NCBI GenBank assembly: GCA_041488155.1
Contig: JBGPOS010000058.1
Coordinates: forward strand, 1-25,832
From: JBGPOS01 sp041488155
GTDB lineage: Bacteria; Chloroflexota; Dehalococcoidia; Tepidiformales; Tepidiformaceae
Reading direction: 5' to 3'
DNA length: 25,832 bases
Positions 7,693 to 14,702 of the stretch are shown piece by piece. The position numbers and the translations under genes were made by a program. Each line of letters opens with the position of its first letter. The stretch's first letter is position 1. A model generated the notes under the pieces. It was not told the DNA's origin. It worked only from the letters and a program-made list of their open reading frames with translations, and searched no databases.

Positions 7693-8859
7693 TCAGGCCC
7701 CGAGCGTGAGGGGCAGTTCGCGGAAACCGTAGATGATGGGCGAGCCGGTCTGGCGAAGGCCGGGCGTAGAACCGGGCTCGAGGCGATCGAAGCGGTCAAG
7801 GAAGGCGTTGAGCGTGATCCGTGCTTCGGCTCGGGCCAGCGGCGAGCCGAGACAGTAGTGGATCCCCATCCCGAAGGCGACGTGGTTGTGGAGGTCGCGG
7901 TCCAGCCGGAACTCGTCCGGGTCGGGGAACTCGGAGGGATCGCGGTTCGCCGCGCCGACGAAGGGGAGGACGCTTTGGCCTTCCGGGATCGTGACGCCTG
8001 AGACCTCGGTGTCGCGCGTCGTCCGCCGGAAGAGGAATTGGACAGGGCTTTCGAAGCGGAGCGTTTCTTCGATGACGATAGGGACGAGGCTGCGGTCGTC
8101 CCGAAGTTGCGCCCAGAGCGCCGGCCGTTCCGCGAGGACGTTGAGCATGTTTCCCATCAGGTTCGTCGTCGTCTCGTTCCCCGCGATGAGGAGCAGGATG
8201 CAGAATCCGAGCACCTCCGAGTCCTGCAGGGCCTCGCCCTCGACCTCAGCTTCGACGAGGGCGGTGATCAGGTCTTCGGCGCCGTGCTCGCGGCGGGCGG
8301 CAGCCATCTTGCCGAAGTAGGTCACCATCTCGAACACCTTCTGCATCCGGTCCGGACCACCGCTGTCGAAGTTCAGGACCGAATCGGTCCAGCTCTTGAA
8401 GGTGCGGTACTCCTCGCCCGGGATGCCAAGCAGCCGCGCGATCACCTTCACCGGCAGCGGGATCGTGTAGTTCGACACCACGTCGGTTTCGCCGGGGCCC
8501 ACCTCTGCGAGCAGCTCGTCGGCAACTCCCGTGATCCAGGGCTCGAGCTCGGCGATGCGGCGGGGGGTGAAGGCCTTGTTCACGAGCTTGCGGAAGCGCG
8601 TGTGGCGGGGCGGGTCGTCGTTGATGAGCACCATGCTCACGCCGCCGGGGCCGCCACCAGCGGGGAAGCCCGAAGCGAACGTCTCGTGGTCGCGCAGGGC
8701 GCCGTAGACGTCGTCGTGCCGCATGAGGATCCAGGCTCCGCGCAGGCCCTGGCCCGGGCCGAACGAGGCGGAGTGTACCGGCGTCTGGTCTCGCATCGCC
8801 TGATAGGCCGGGTAGGGGTTGACGGTCATTTCTTCGCTGAAGATCGATGGGGCCTGCAT
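7693..8859 (-). CDS. Cytochrome P450
   Basis: The 388-aa protein is a soluble bacterial P450 of near-usual length. The I-helix oxygen-binding motif is AGNETT at 226-231, the ExxR motif is E265-TL-R268, and the heme-binding loop FGMGIHYCLG has Cys336 as thiolate ligand. Family members insert one oxygen atom into C-H bonds of small molecules. Sequence style, including HxxFRKLVNKAFTPRRI, resembles the CYP class I soluble group. ATG at 8859 is chosen because it starts five bases after the ferredoxin stop and begins the conserved N-terminus; the frame upstream overlaps the ferredoxin gene. The redox partner is the adjacent ferredoxin. No ferredoxin reductase is in the window. The substrate is unknown. 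Confidence 0.95.
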   Translation of the reverse strand: MQAPSIFSEEMTVNPYPAYQAMRDQTPVHSASFGPGQGLRGAWILMRHDDVYGALRDHETFASGFPAGGGPGGVSMVLINDDPPRHTRFRKLVNKAFTPRRIAELEPWITGVADELLAEVGPGETDVVSNYTIPLPVKVIARLLGIPGEEYRTFKSWTDSVLNFDSGGPDRMQKVFEMVTYFGKMAAARREHGAEDLITALVEAEVEGEALQDSEVLGFCILLLIAGNETTTNLMGNMLNVLAERPALWAQLRDDRSLVPIVIEETLRFESPVQFLFRRTTRDTEVSGVTIPEGQSVLPFVGAANRDPSEFPDPDEFRLDRDLHNHVAFGMGIHYCLGSPLARAEARITLNAFLDRFDRLEPGSTPGLRQTGSPIIYGFRELPLTLGA

Positions 8860-8864
8860 GTGCG

Positions 8865-9074
8865 TTATTCCTTCTCGCTGGCGGCTTCGACGAGGGCGAG
8901 CGCGCCGCTGGGGCAGATCTCGGCGGCATCCTCGGCGCCTTCGAGGAGCTCGCCCTCCAGGGTCTCGACGAGGGGGACAGGGTAGCCGTCGGGGCCTTCC
9001 TTGAAGACCTCCGGGTGGAGGTAGGTGCACTGGCCGCTCTTGAGACAGAGCTTGTGGTCGACGACGACCTTCAT
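8865..9074 (-). CDS. P450-type [3Fe-4S] ferredoxin
   Basis: The 69-aa protein has the motif C10-LKSGQ-C16 and a distal C54-P (ICPSGA). The position of the second Cys of a classic CxxCxxC motif is Ser13, so three Cys remain, as expected for the single [3Fe-4S] ferredoxins that feed electrons to bacterial P450s. The C-terminal strand LALVEA is conserved in the family. It starts at ATG 9074 with AGGAAG upstream on the minus strand. The stop lies five bases ahead of the P450 start, so the two form one operon. An external reductase must supply the electrons. Confidence 0.93.
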   Translation of the reverse strand: MKVVVDHKLCLKSGQCTYLHPEVFKEGPDGYPVPLVETLEGELLEGAEDAAEICPSGALALVEAASEKE

Positions 9075-9116
9075 GGGGGTGGCTTCCTGTGGAGTCGAAT
9101 CCCGTTCGTGCCGGAC

Positions 9117-9122
9117 AGGGTA
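9117..9122 (-). promoter_or_regulatory. Possible extended -10 box of the ferredoxin-P450 operon
   Basis: The minus strand reads TGATACCCT, an extended -10 (TGn plus TACCCT). It implies a leader of about 36 nt, which contains the AGGAAG ribosome site. No clear -35 hexamer is seen. The octamer repeat at 9133-9193 begins 11 bases further upstream. Confidence 0.4.
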
Positions 9123-9132
9123 TCACGCGAGG

Positions 9133-9193
9133 CGAGGGGGCGAGGGGGCGACGGTGTCGGAGTATCGGGGTGTCGGGGTGTCAGAGTGTCGGG
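9133..9193. repeat. 8-bp tandem repeat array (GTGTCGGG type)
   Basis: Two exact CGAGGGGG units (9133-9148) are followed, after five bases, by GTGTCGGA, GTATCGGG, GTGTCGGG, GTGTCAGA and GTGTCGGG in strict 8-bp phase (9154-9193). The same octamer type recurs at 23545-23576. The array fills the divergent gap between the ferredoxin and cyclase-fusion genes. Confidence 0.75.
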
Positions 9194-9227
9194 GTCCTCG
9201 ACCGCGAAAGCCCCTCGAAGGCTGATG

Positions 9228-9233
9228 TATAGT
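9228..9233 (+). promoter_or_regulatory. Possible -10 box giving a leaderless cyclase-fusion transcript
   Basis: TATAGT is followed by six bases and then the ATG at 9240. Transcription starting at the usual 6-7 nt after the -10 would begin at the start codon itself. No -35 match is evident at 16-18 nt. Confidence 0.45.
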
Positions 9234-9239
9234 CCCGGC

Positions 9240-10604
9240 ATGGAGCAGCAGATCGGCTTCTGCCGCACTTCCGATGGCGTCCGTATCGCATACAAGATTT
9301 GGGGCAGCGGACCGCCAGTCGTGTATGTCCCGGGCTGGATCACTCACGTCGAATGGCCCATTTCCTCCTTGACCGATCGACGGATGGAGGCGTTCGGACG
9401 GGAGTTCACTGCTGTTCAGTACGATAAGCGCGGGACCGGACTCTCTGACCGCGGCTTAAGCGACTACTCCCTCGAATCGCGAGTGCGGGACCTCGAAGCC
9501 GTGGTGGAGCACCTCAAGCTCAGAACGTTTGCCCTGTGGGGCATCTCGGAAGGCGGTCCGATCTCGATCGCCTACGCCGCGAAGCATCCTCGCCGTGTGA
9601 CTGCGCTGGTGCTGGGCGGGACCTACGCCCTCGGATCTCGCCTCATGGGTGGGATGAAAGACCAGATCATCGGACTCATCCGTGCCAACTGGGGGTTCGC
9701 TTCCGAGACGCTTGAGAACCTCTTCATGCCGGGCGCGGCCGAAGAGCAACGGGAGGCGTTTCGCGCTGGCCAGCAGCTAGGCGCTACGGCCGAGGACGCA
9801 ATCGCGATCCTGGTGACCGCAACTCAGGTGGACGTCCGCGACCGGCTCGCGCTCATCAAAGCGCCGACGCTGGTCTACCATGTGCGAGGCGATCGCGTGG
9901 TCCCGTACGAAGAAGGGCTCGGGATTGCCGCTGGCATCGCTCGTGCGCGGCTGATCACGTTCGAAGGCAACCGCCACGTCCCGGATCCCGACACCATTGT
10001 GCAGAGAGCAGACGAGCACATCATCCCGTTCCTGCGCGAGTGCGCCCCCGGCCGAGCCACGACGAGGCCGGCGCGGCGCACATCCCGCATCCCACAGGGG
10101 GAAGCGCCGCTCACCGTGCTGTTCACCGACATTGTGGGCTCGACTCCCCTCACGCAAGCGATGGGCGACCGGCGGGCCCAGGAGCTTGTGCGGGCTCACA
10201 ACACCGTAGTGCGGGCAGCCCTCAAGGAGCACCGGGGGCGTGAGGTGAAGCACACCGGCGACGGGGTCATGGCGTCGTTCCCTTCAGCGGCCCAGGCCAT
10301 CGAGGCCGCCTGCGCGATCCAGAGGGGGATCGCGCAGCAACGTGTGGAGGGCGATGGGGCGCGGCACGTGCGCATCGGGTTGAACGCCGGAGAGCCGGTC
10401 GCGGAGGACGACGACCTCTTCGGGACGGTCGTCCAGCTGGCGTCACGCCTCTGCGGCCAGGCTGGAGCGGACGAGATCGTCGTTTCGGACGTGGTGCGGC
10501 AACTCGTCGCGGGCAAGGATTTTCTCTTCGAAGACCGGGGGCAGGCCGCGCTCAAGGGGTTCGACGACCCTGTGCGGCTGTTCGCCGTGCGCTGGGCTGG
10601 CTGA
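9240..10604 (+). CDS. Alpha/beta-hydrolase fused to a class III adenylate/guanylate cyclase
   Basis: The 454-aa protein joins two domains. Residues 1-268 form an alpha/beta hydrolase with a GISEGG elbow (Ser103), Asp218 and His246. Residues 290-454 form a class III nucleotide cyclase domain: FTDIVGST with metal-binding Asp297, HTGDG with Asp341, and Lys337 at the adenine-selecting position. The transition-state region reads LFGTVVQLASR, with Gln399 where Asn is usual and Arg403 kept. The product is probably cAMP, but base choice is uncertain. A short Arg/Pro-rich linker (270-288) separates the domains. No transmembrane segment is seen. A small ligand or ester bound by the hydrolase domain may control the cyclase (inference). 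An alternative ATG at 9225 adds five residues. Confidence 0.92.
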   Translation: MEQQIGFCRTSDGVRIAYKIWGSGPPVVYVPGWITHVEWPISSLTDRRMEAFGREFTAVQYDKRGTGLSDRGLSDYSLESRVRDLEAVVEHLKLRTFALWGISEGGPISIAYAAKHPRRVTALVLGGTYALGSRLMGGMKDQIIGLIRANWGFASETLENLFMPGAAEEQREAFRAGQQLGATAEDAIAILVTATQVDVRDRLALIKAPTLVYHVRGDRVVPYEEGLGIAAGIARARLITFEGNRHVPDPDTIVQRADEHIIPFLRECAPGRATTRPARRTSRIPQGEAPLTVLFTDIVGSTPLTQAMGDRRAQELVRAHNTVVRAALKEHRGREVKHTGDGVMASFPSAAQAIEAACAIQRGIAQQRVEGDGARHVRIGLNAGEPVAEDDDLFGTVVQLASRLCGQAGADEIVVSDVVRQLVAGKDFLFEDRGQAALKGFDDPVRLFAVRWAG

Positions 10605-10633
10605 CCGCGCGCTGCGGCGCCGAACCACTTCCT

Positions 10634-10668
10634 GACCAACGGCCAACGGCCAATAGCCAATAGCCAAT
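10634..10668. repeat. 7-bp tandem repeat array (AGCCAAT type)
   Basis: The units are GACCAAC, GGCCAAC, GGCCAAT, AGCCAAT and AGCCAAT, drifting gradually in exact 7-bp phase. It lies between the cyclase-fusion stop and the holB promoter, ending 19 bases before the TACCCT box. It is a different sequence family from the ACAGGGG-type arrays. Confidence 0.75.
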
Positions 10669-10687
10669 AGCTACCCCGCCCGCCTGC

Positions 10688-10693
10688 TACCCT
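10688..10693 (+). promoter_or_regulatory. Possible extended -10 box giving a leaderless holB transcript
   Basis: TGCTACCCT contains an extended -10 (TGn plus TACCCT). Seven bases separate it from the GTG start at 10701. There is no Shine-Dalgarno sequence before the GTG, which fits leaderless translation. Confidence 0.45.
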
Positions 10694-10700
10694 GAGCGGC

Positions 10701-11813
10701 GTGGACGGCATCATCGGACACGAGGCGATACGGCGGGAATTGCGCACGCTCGCGCTGAGCGACGACCCGCCGCACGCGCTGCTGCTCGCGGGCCCAGAGG
10801 GGACTGGCCGGGCGCCGCTCGCGCTGGAGTACGCCCGGATGCTGAACTGCGAGGCGAGGGGACAGGGGACAGGGGACAGGGGACAGGGCCCGCCGATGGC
10901 GGGGTTCGAGGACGGCACAGCGAGCCCGAATGACTCACCGCTGCCCTGCGGGGTTTGCCGGAGTTGCCGGCTCATTGCCGAGCGAAGGCATCCGGACGTG
11001 ATCGAGCTTGGGCCGGGGGATACGTTGTGCAAGCCGCGGGCGGGCGAAAGCGCCCACGCGCCCCACCCTGGCTCGCGCGACATCCGCATCTGCCAGGTGC
11101 GCGGGTTGATCGAGCTGGTGGCGCGTTACCCGTTCGAAGCGAACTACCGGGCGATCCTGATCGACCCCGCTGATCATCTCGGGCGGGAAGCTTCGCACAC
11201 GATCCTGAAGACGCTGGAAGAGCCGCCGGGGCACACGGTGTTCGCCCTGATCACCGCCGCACCGGAGGCGATCATCGAGACCGTCCTGAGCCGGTGCCGG
11301 CGAATCGACGTCCGGCCGGTGCCGCGCGCGGAGATCGAGTCGGGGCTTGTGGCGCGTGGCGTTGCCCCGAAGCTGGCGGCGGAAGCAGCGGCGGAGAGCC
11401 GCGGCCGGCCGGGACGGGCGATCGCTTTCGCATCGAGCCCCGGCCTGATGGGCGACCGTGGGCGGCTGCTCGAACGCTGCGCGCGGGTGGCGGGCGAGTC
11501 GACGACGCAGCGGTTCGCCTACGCATCAGACCTCGCAGAGCGCTGGCGGCGCGACCGCAACGTCGTCGCGGCCGAGCTCGATGCCTGGGAGGCCTTCTGG
11601 GAGCAGCAGTTGCAGGCGAGCGCAGCGAGCGGGAGCGAGCGCAAAGACGAAGCGCGGGGCATCGTGGAGGCGCTGCGAGCGACCGAACTGGCGCGAGCAG
11701 ACCTGCAGGCGCAGGTGATGGCACGGGCGGCGTTCGAGCTCATGCTCCTGAGCTTCCCCCGCCTTACACTGGCCCCAGACAGCGAGGAAGAACCCGCTAC
11801 CCATGCCCGATGA
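10701..11813 (+). CDS. holB: DNA polymerase III delta' subunit
   Basis: The 370-aa protein is the clamp-loader delta' subunit. It has an IIGHE-type start, a P-loop remnant GPEGTGRA (31-38) with Arg in place of the nucleotide-binding Lys, a zinc module formed by Cys50 and C83-x2-C86-x2-C89, and the SRC motif at 197-199 that acts in trans on neighbouring ATPase subunits. A non-ATP-binding P-loop is common in delta'. Residues 51-80 lie between the first and second zinc Cys and look like an insertion; part is encoded by a GGACAGG tandem array. The GTG start is chosen because the conserved N-terminus begins there. It overlaps ricT by 11 nt, matching the holB-ricT neighbourhood known in Firmicutes. 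Confidence 0.92.
   Translation: MDGIIGHEAIRRELRTLALSDDPPHALLLAGPEGTGRAPLALEYARMLNCEARGQGTGDRGQGPPMAGFEDGTASPNDSPLPCGVCRSCRLIAERRHPDVIELGPGDTLCKPRAGESAHAPHPGSRDIRICQVRGLIELVARYPFEANYRAILIDPADHLGREASHTILKTLEEPPGHTVFALITAAPEAIIETVLSRCRRIDVRPVPRAEIESGLVARGVAPKLAAEAAAESRGRPGRAIAFASSPGLMGDRGRLLERCARVAGESTTQRFAYASDLAERWRRDRNVVAAELDAWEAFWEQQLQASAASGSERKDEARGIVEALRATELARADLQAQVMARAAFELMLLSFPRLTLAPDSEEEPATHAR
10860..10887. repeat. 7-bp tandem repeat array inside holB
   Basis: Four perfect GGACAGG units run end to end within the holB coding frame, encoding the Gly-rich stretch RGQGTGDRGQ between zinc-binding Cys50 and Cys83. The same heptamer occurs five times at 23581-23615 in the opposite orientation. 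Total length is 28 nt, so the array alone would shift the frame. Flanking bases must have been gained or lost with it. Confidence 0.85.
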
Positions 11814-13107
11814 CCGTCCACGGATCGCCGGCATCCGTTTTCGCAACGCCGGCAAGATCTTTTACTTCCACACCGCGGGCATGCGCCTCGAAGTCGGCGA
11901 GTACGTCGTCGTCGAGACGGTGCGCGGACCGGAGATCGGCAAGGTGGTGATCGCCCCCGACCAGGTGGTGGTGAACGAACTGGGGCGCGAAGAACTCAAG
12001 CCGATCCTGAGGCTGGCAACGGAGAGCGACATCGTGCGCCTGGACCACCTGCGAACGCAGGCCGACGAGATCCTGCCGGAGGCGCGCAGGCTGGCCGAGG
12101 ATGCCGGGTTTCTCGGCCGGATCGACGCCGCCGACTACACCCTCGACGGGCGACGCCTGACCTTCGCGTTCGCCAGCGAGGAACGTCTCGACTACCGCGA
12201 TTTCGTGCGGCGCAGCTCCGAGCGCTTCGGCGTCAAGGTCGACATGCGCCAGGTGGGGCCGCGAGACCGGGCGAAGTTGGCCGGGGGTTATGGCGTGTGC
12301 GGGCGGGAACTCTGCTGTTCGAACTGGCTGACGACGTTCCCTTCGATCTCGATCCGGATGGCCAAAGAGCAGGAATTGCCGCTCAACCCCCAGAAGATCA
12401 GCGGCCTCTGCGGACGGCTGCTGTGCTGCCTCTCCTACGAGGAGGAAGGCTACAAGGAGATGCGGCAGTCCTTGCCGAAGCTCGGTCAGCGCTGCAGCAC
12501 GCCGACGGGCGAGGGCCGGGTGGTGGCGGTGAACATCCTCCAGCGGGCGGTGACGCTGGTGGTCGATGGGCAGCGCGTTGACGTGCCGGACCGGGACCTC
12601 GGCCTGGTCGTCCGCTGGGACCCGCAAAGCAAGAGCGGGGAGCCGCCACCGAGCATCAGCCGGGCCGAGGCCATCGCCCAGGGAATGATAGAGGCGACCG
12701 AAGATGACCTGCGAGCGGCCGAGCTGGCGGCCATGCCCCCCGCTGAGGACGACTGGATTGCGCGCGAGGTGCAGTACCCGGCGACCCCGGGTACCGGCCG
12801 CGGACGCCTCCCGGGCGCGGGCCAGAGGCGCCAGTCCCGGCCGCGCCCGGCACCCGTCGAGCAGCCCCGGCCTGACCTTCCTGGCACGGGTGCGCGGCGA
12901 GGCGCGCGGCCAGAACAGGCTCAGGCTCCACAGCCGAGGCGTCCCGCGCCACCCGCGAACCTGCCAGAGGGGCGCATCTTCCAACGCTCGCAACCCCCTC
13001 TGGAAGGGCCGACGCCGGGCCTACCGGGGGAAGGGCGAAGGCGGCGGGGGCGAAGGGGTGGGCGGGGCCGGCAGGACGGTCCAGTCGAGGGCGGCGAGAA
13101 CCCCTAG
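11803..13107 (+). CDS. ricT: RicT/PSP1-domain protein (YaaT-like)
   Basis: The 434-aa protein has a PSP1/RicT core (about residues 1-260) and a long disordered tail. The core carries the Cys motifs C166-G-R-E-L-C171-C172 and C203-G-R-L-L-C208-C209, which bind Fe-S clusters in the RicA-RicF-RicT complex of Bacillus. There RicT guides RNase Y cleavage of mRNAs and affects development. No ricA or ricF is in the window. The tail from about residue 325 is Pro/Arg/Gly-rich and basic, ending in an Arg-Gly-rich block, and might bind RNA (inference). Typical RicT proteins are about 275 aa, so the tail is unusual. The start overlaps the end of holB, indicating coupled translation. Confidence 0.9.
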   Translation: MPDDRPRIAGIRFRNAGKIFYFHTAGMRLEVGEYVVVETVRGPEIGKVVIAPDQVVVNELGREELKPILRLATESDIVRLDHLRTQADEILPEARRLAEDAGFLGRIDAADYTLDGRRLTFAFASEERLDYRDFVRRSSERFGVKVDMRQVGPRDRAKLAGGYGVCGRELCCSNWLTTFPSISIRMAKEQELPLNPQKISGLCGRLLCCLSYEEEGYKEMRQSLPKLGQRCSTPTGEGRVVAVNILQRAVTLVVDGQRVDVPDRDLGLVVRWDPQSKSGEPPPSISRAEAIAQGMIEATEDDLRAAELAAMPPAEDDWIAREVQYPATPGTGRGRLPGAGQRRQSRPRPAPVEQPRPDLPGTGARRGARPEQAQAPQPRRPAPPANLPEGRIFQRSQPPLEGPTPGLPGEGRRRRGRRGGRGRQDGPVEGGENP

Positions 13108-13165
13108 ACCCGCGACCGGCTTACCGATGCTTTACGGAGGAGCGAGGCGAGCTTGCGTCGGGCGC

Positions 13166-13171
13166 TACACT
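13166..13171 (+). promoter_or_regulatory. Possible -10 box of the desaturase gene
   Basis: TACACT lies 36 nt before the GTG at 13208. The implied leader of about 30 nt contains AAGGGAGG at 13192-13199, a strong ribosome site eight bases before the start. No clear -35 was found. Confidence 0.35.
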
Positions 13172-13207
13172 GACGCGGCCGGCTCGGCGCAAAGGGAGGC
13201 ACCAACC

Positions 13208-14296
13208 GTGACGGAAAAGCTGATCGGACTGCTGGTGGGGCTGGTCGCACTGTTTGTGCTCTTTGGCCTGGTCGAGCGCTTCTGGCCGGGGGTGCGCGGG
13301 CAGCGGCGCTGGCGGCGCGGGGTCAAGACCGATCTCGGCTGGTTCTTCTTCGACCCGATCATCAGCAAGCCGCTGGCCTTCGTGGGCGTCGTCCTGCTGG
13401 TGGTGGCGTTCGCGGCGGCGGCGGGGGTACCGCTGAACAAAGAGTCGATCCGGCAGTTCATGAACCGCGACACGGTGATCTCAGCGCAGCCGGTGTGGCT
13501 GCAGGCGGTCGAGATGCTGGTGCTGCTCGATGTCATCAGCTACTGGTCGCACCGGGCGTTCCACCGCCTCGGGTTGCTCTGGCGCTACCACGCCGTGCAC
13601 CATTCGTCGACGCAGGTGGACTGGCTATCGTCGGTGCGGGTGCACCCGTTGAACGAGATGGGACAACGGCTGGCGCAGGCACTGCCCCTCATCCTCCTCG
13701 GCTACAGCCCGACGATGCTCGCCGCCTACGTGCCGCTACTGACCCTCTACGCAATCGGTCTGCACGCGAACGTGCCCTGGTCGTTTGGGCCTTTGCGCTA
13801 CGTGATTTCGAGTCCGGTTTGCCATCGCTGGCACCACACGACAGAGCAGGAAGGGCTCGACCGCAACTTCGCGGGGATGTTCCCGTGGGTCGACGCCCTG
13901 TTTGGGACGCTCTACATGCCGCGCGACCGCCAGCCGGCGCTCTTCGGCATCCTCGGCGACCAGGTCCCGGATGGGATGTGGGGGCAGCTGATCTATCCGT
14001 TCCGGCGGAAGCGGCCAGCGGAGGTAACAGGGGAGAGGGGACGGGGGGACAGCGGTTCGGGCCTAGCCGCTGGGGGACCGTCGATCAGCCAGGGGCTTTC
14101 CAGCGGGTGTACGAGGGCCAGGTATCGGGTTGGCCCCAGCGCTCCCAGGTGGTGCGCAGGCAGGTCGTCACGCCGAGCTCGAAGAGGGTCTCGAAGTCGT
14201 AAATGTGCCCGCCTCGGGCCTCGGCCACGCTCGCAGCGAGACCGGCATCCTCGATCCGCGATGCCGGTCCCCGGACGAGGAACTCCTCGCTGTTAA
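13208..14296 (+). CDS. Fatty acid hydroxylase / sterol desaturase superfamily membrane protein
   Basis: The 362-aa protein has a membrane anchor near residues 5-22, further hydrophobic segments around 55-75, 97-112 and 155-187, and the three His motifs of the di-iron superfamily: SHRAFH (H115, H119), YHAVHH (H128, H131, H132) and HRWHH (H206, H209, H210). Family enzymes hydroxylate or desaturate lipids, carotenoids or sterols at the membrane. The substrate is unknown. The GTG start is supported by AAGGGAGG at 13192-13199. The family match ends near residue 268 (YPFRRKRP). A further 94 residues, Arg/Ser/Gly-rich, run into the convergent PNPOx gene by 212 bp. That tail is probably non-native and begins next to a degenerate 7-bp repeat. 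Confidence 0.88.
   Translation: MTEKLIGLLVGLVALFVLFGLVERFWPGVRGQRRWRRGVKTDLGWFFFDPIISKPLAFVGVVLLVVAFAAAAGVPLNKESIRQFMNRDTVISAQPVWLQAVEMLVLLDVISYWSHRAFHRLGLLWRYHAVHHSSTQVDWLSSVRVHPLNEMGQRLAQALPLILLGYSPTMLAAYVPLLTLYAIGLHANVPWSFGPLRYVISSPVCHRWHHTTEQEGLDRNFAGMFPWVDALFGTLYMPRDRQPALFGILGDQVPDGMWGQLIYPFRRKRPAEVTGERGRGDSGSGLAAGGPSISQGLSSGCTRARYRVGPSAPRWCAGRSSRRARRGSRSRKCARLGPRPRSQRDRHPRSAMPVPGRGTPRC
14027..14047. repeat. Degenerate 7-bp tandem repeat in the desaturase 3' end
   Basis: The units are ACAGGGG, AGAGGGG and ACGGGGG in 7-bp phase, followed by a partial GGACAG. They resemble the ACAGGGG-type arrays elsewhere in the window. The array begins about 17 bases after the last codon that looks native to the desaturase family. 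Confidence 0.4.
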
Positions 14297-14543
14297 CGTC
14301 TCCAGGGAGGGCGTGGAGGGCATAGCGCCCATCGCGGAGCAGGTCGCCGTACTTGGTCGACATCCGGACGACGAAGACATAGAGCCCTCCATCGACGATG
14401 TAGGGCATCACGGGGTGGAGCTGGGGCGAGCCATCGCGGCGCGTGGTGGCGAGGAAAGCGACGCCGCCGTGGCCGCGCAGGAGCCGCTCTCCGGCCGCCG
14501 CGAGATCGGGTTCTGATCGGGCGAATTCTCCCCAGGTGGACAT
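14085..14543 (-). CDS. Pyridoxamine 5'-phosphate oxidase-fold protein, paralogue 1
   Basis: The 152-aa protein is a small split-barrel flavin/F420-binding type. It keeps the family layout: GVAFLATTRRDGSPQLHPV (strand-loop-strand at about 28-46), GLYVFV, then LLRDGRYALHALP. Substrates of this fold range from pyridoxamine phosphate to F420-dependent reductions and heme, so function is open. ATG at 14543 is chosen because it aligns with the starts of the two upstream paralogues and has GGGAG eight bases before it. It is the most diverged of three head-to-tail copies. Its 3' end is overlapped by the desaturase frame on the other strand. A 159-nt gap holding a palindromic repeat separates it from paralogue 2. 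Confidence 0.85.
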   Translation of the reverse strand: MSTWGEFARSEPDLAAAGERLLRGHGGVAFLATTRRDGSPQLHPVMPYIVDGGLYVFVVRMSTKYGDLLRDGRYALHALPGDVNSEEFLVRGPASRIEDAGLAASVAEARGGHIYDFETLFELGVTTCLRTTWERWGQPDTWPSYTRWKAPG

Positions 14544-14614
14544 CGGCGGTCTCCCTTTCGAACTAGTGCCAGTCCAATTTAGTTTGATCGACATGTCGCT
14601 CGCTGGCGGCACCC

Positions 14615-14656
14615 GCCCTCACCCCCTGCCCCTCTCCCACTGCGGTGGGAGAGGGG
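14615..14656. repeat. Palindromic repeat element, second copy
   Basis: The arm GCCCTCACCCCCTG (14615-14628) is followed by a perfect 12-bp stem, CCCCTCTCCCAC (14629-14640) with its complement at 14645-14656, and a TGCG loop. Total length is 42 nt, the same as the copy at 100-141. The two stems differ at several positions yet both pair fully. It lies between PNPOx paralogues 2 and 1. Confidence 0.85.
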
Positions 14657-14702
14657 AGCTTCGGGTCATCTCGATCTTCCGGCGTTCTAAGTTGGCGAAG
14701 TG

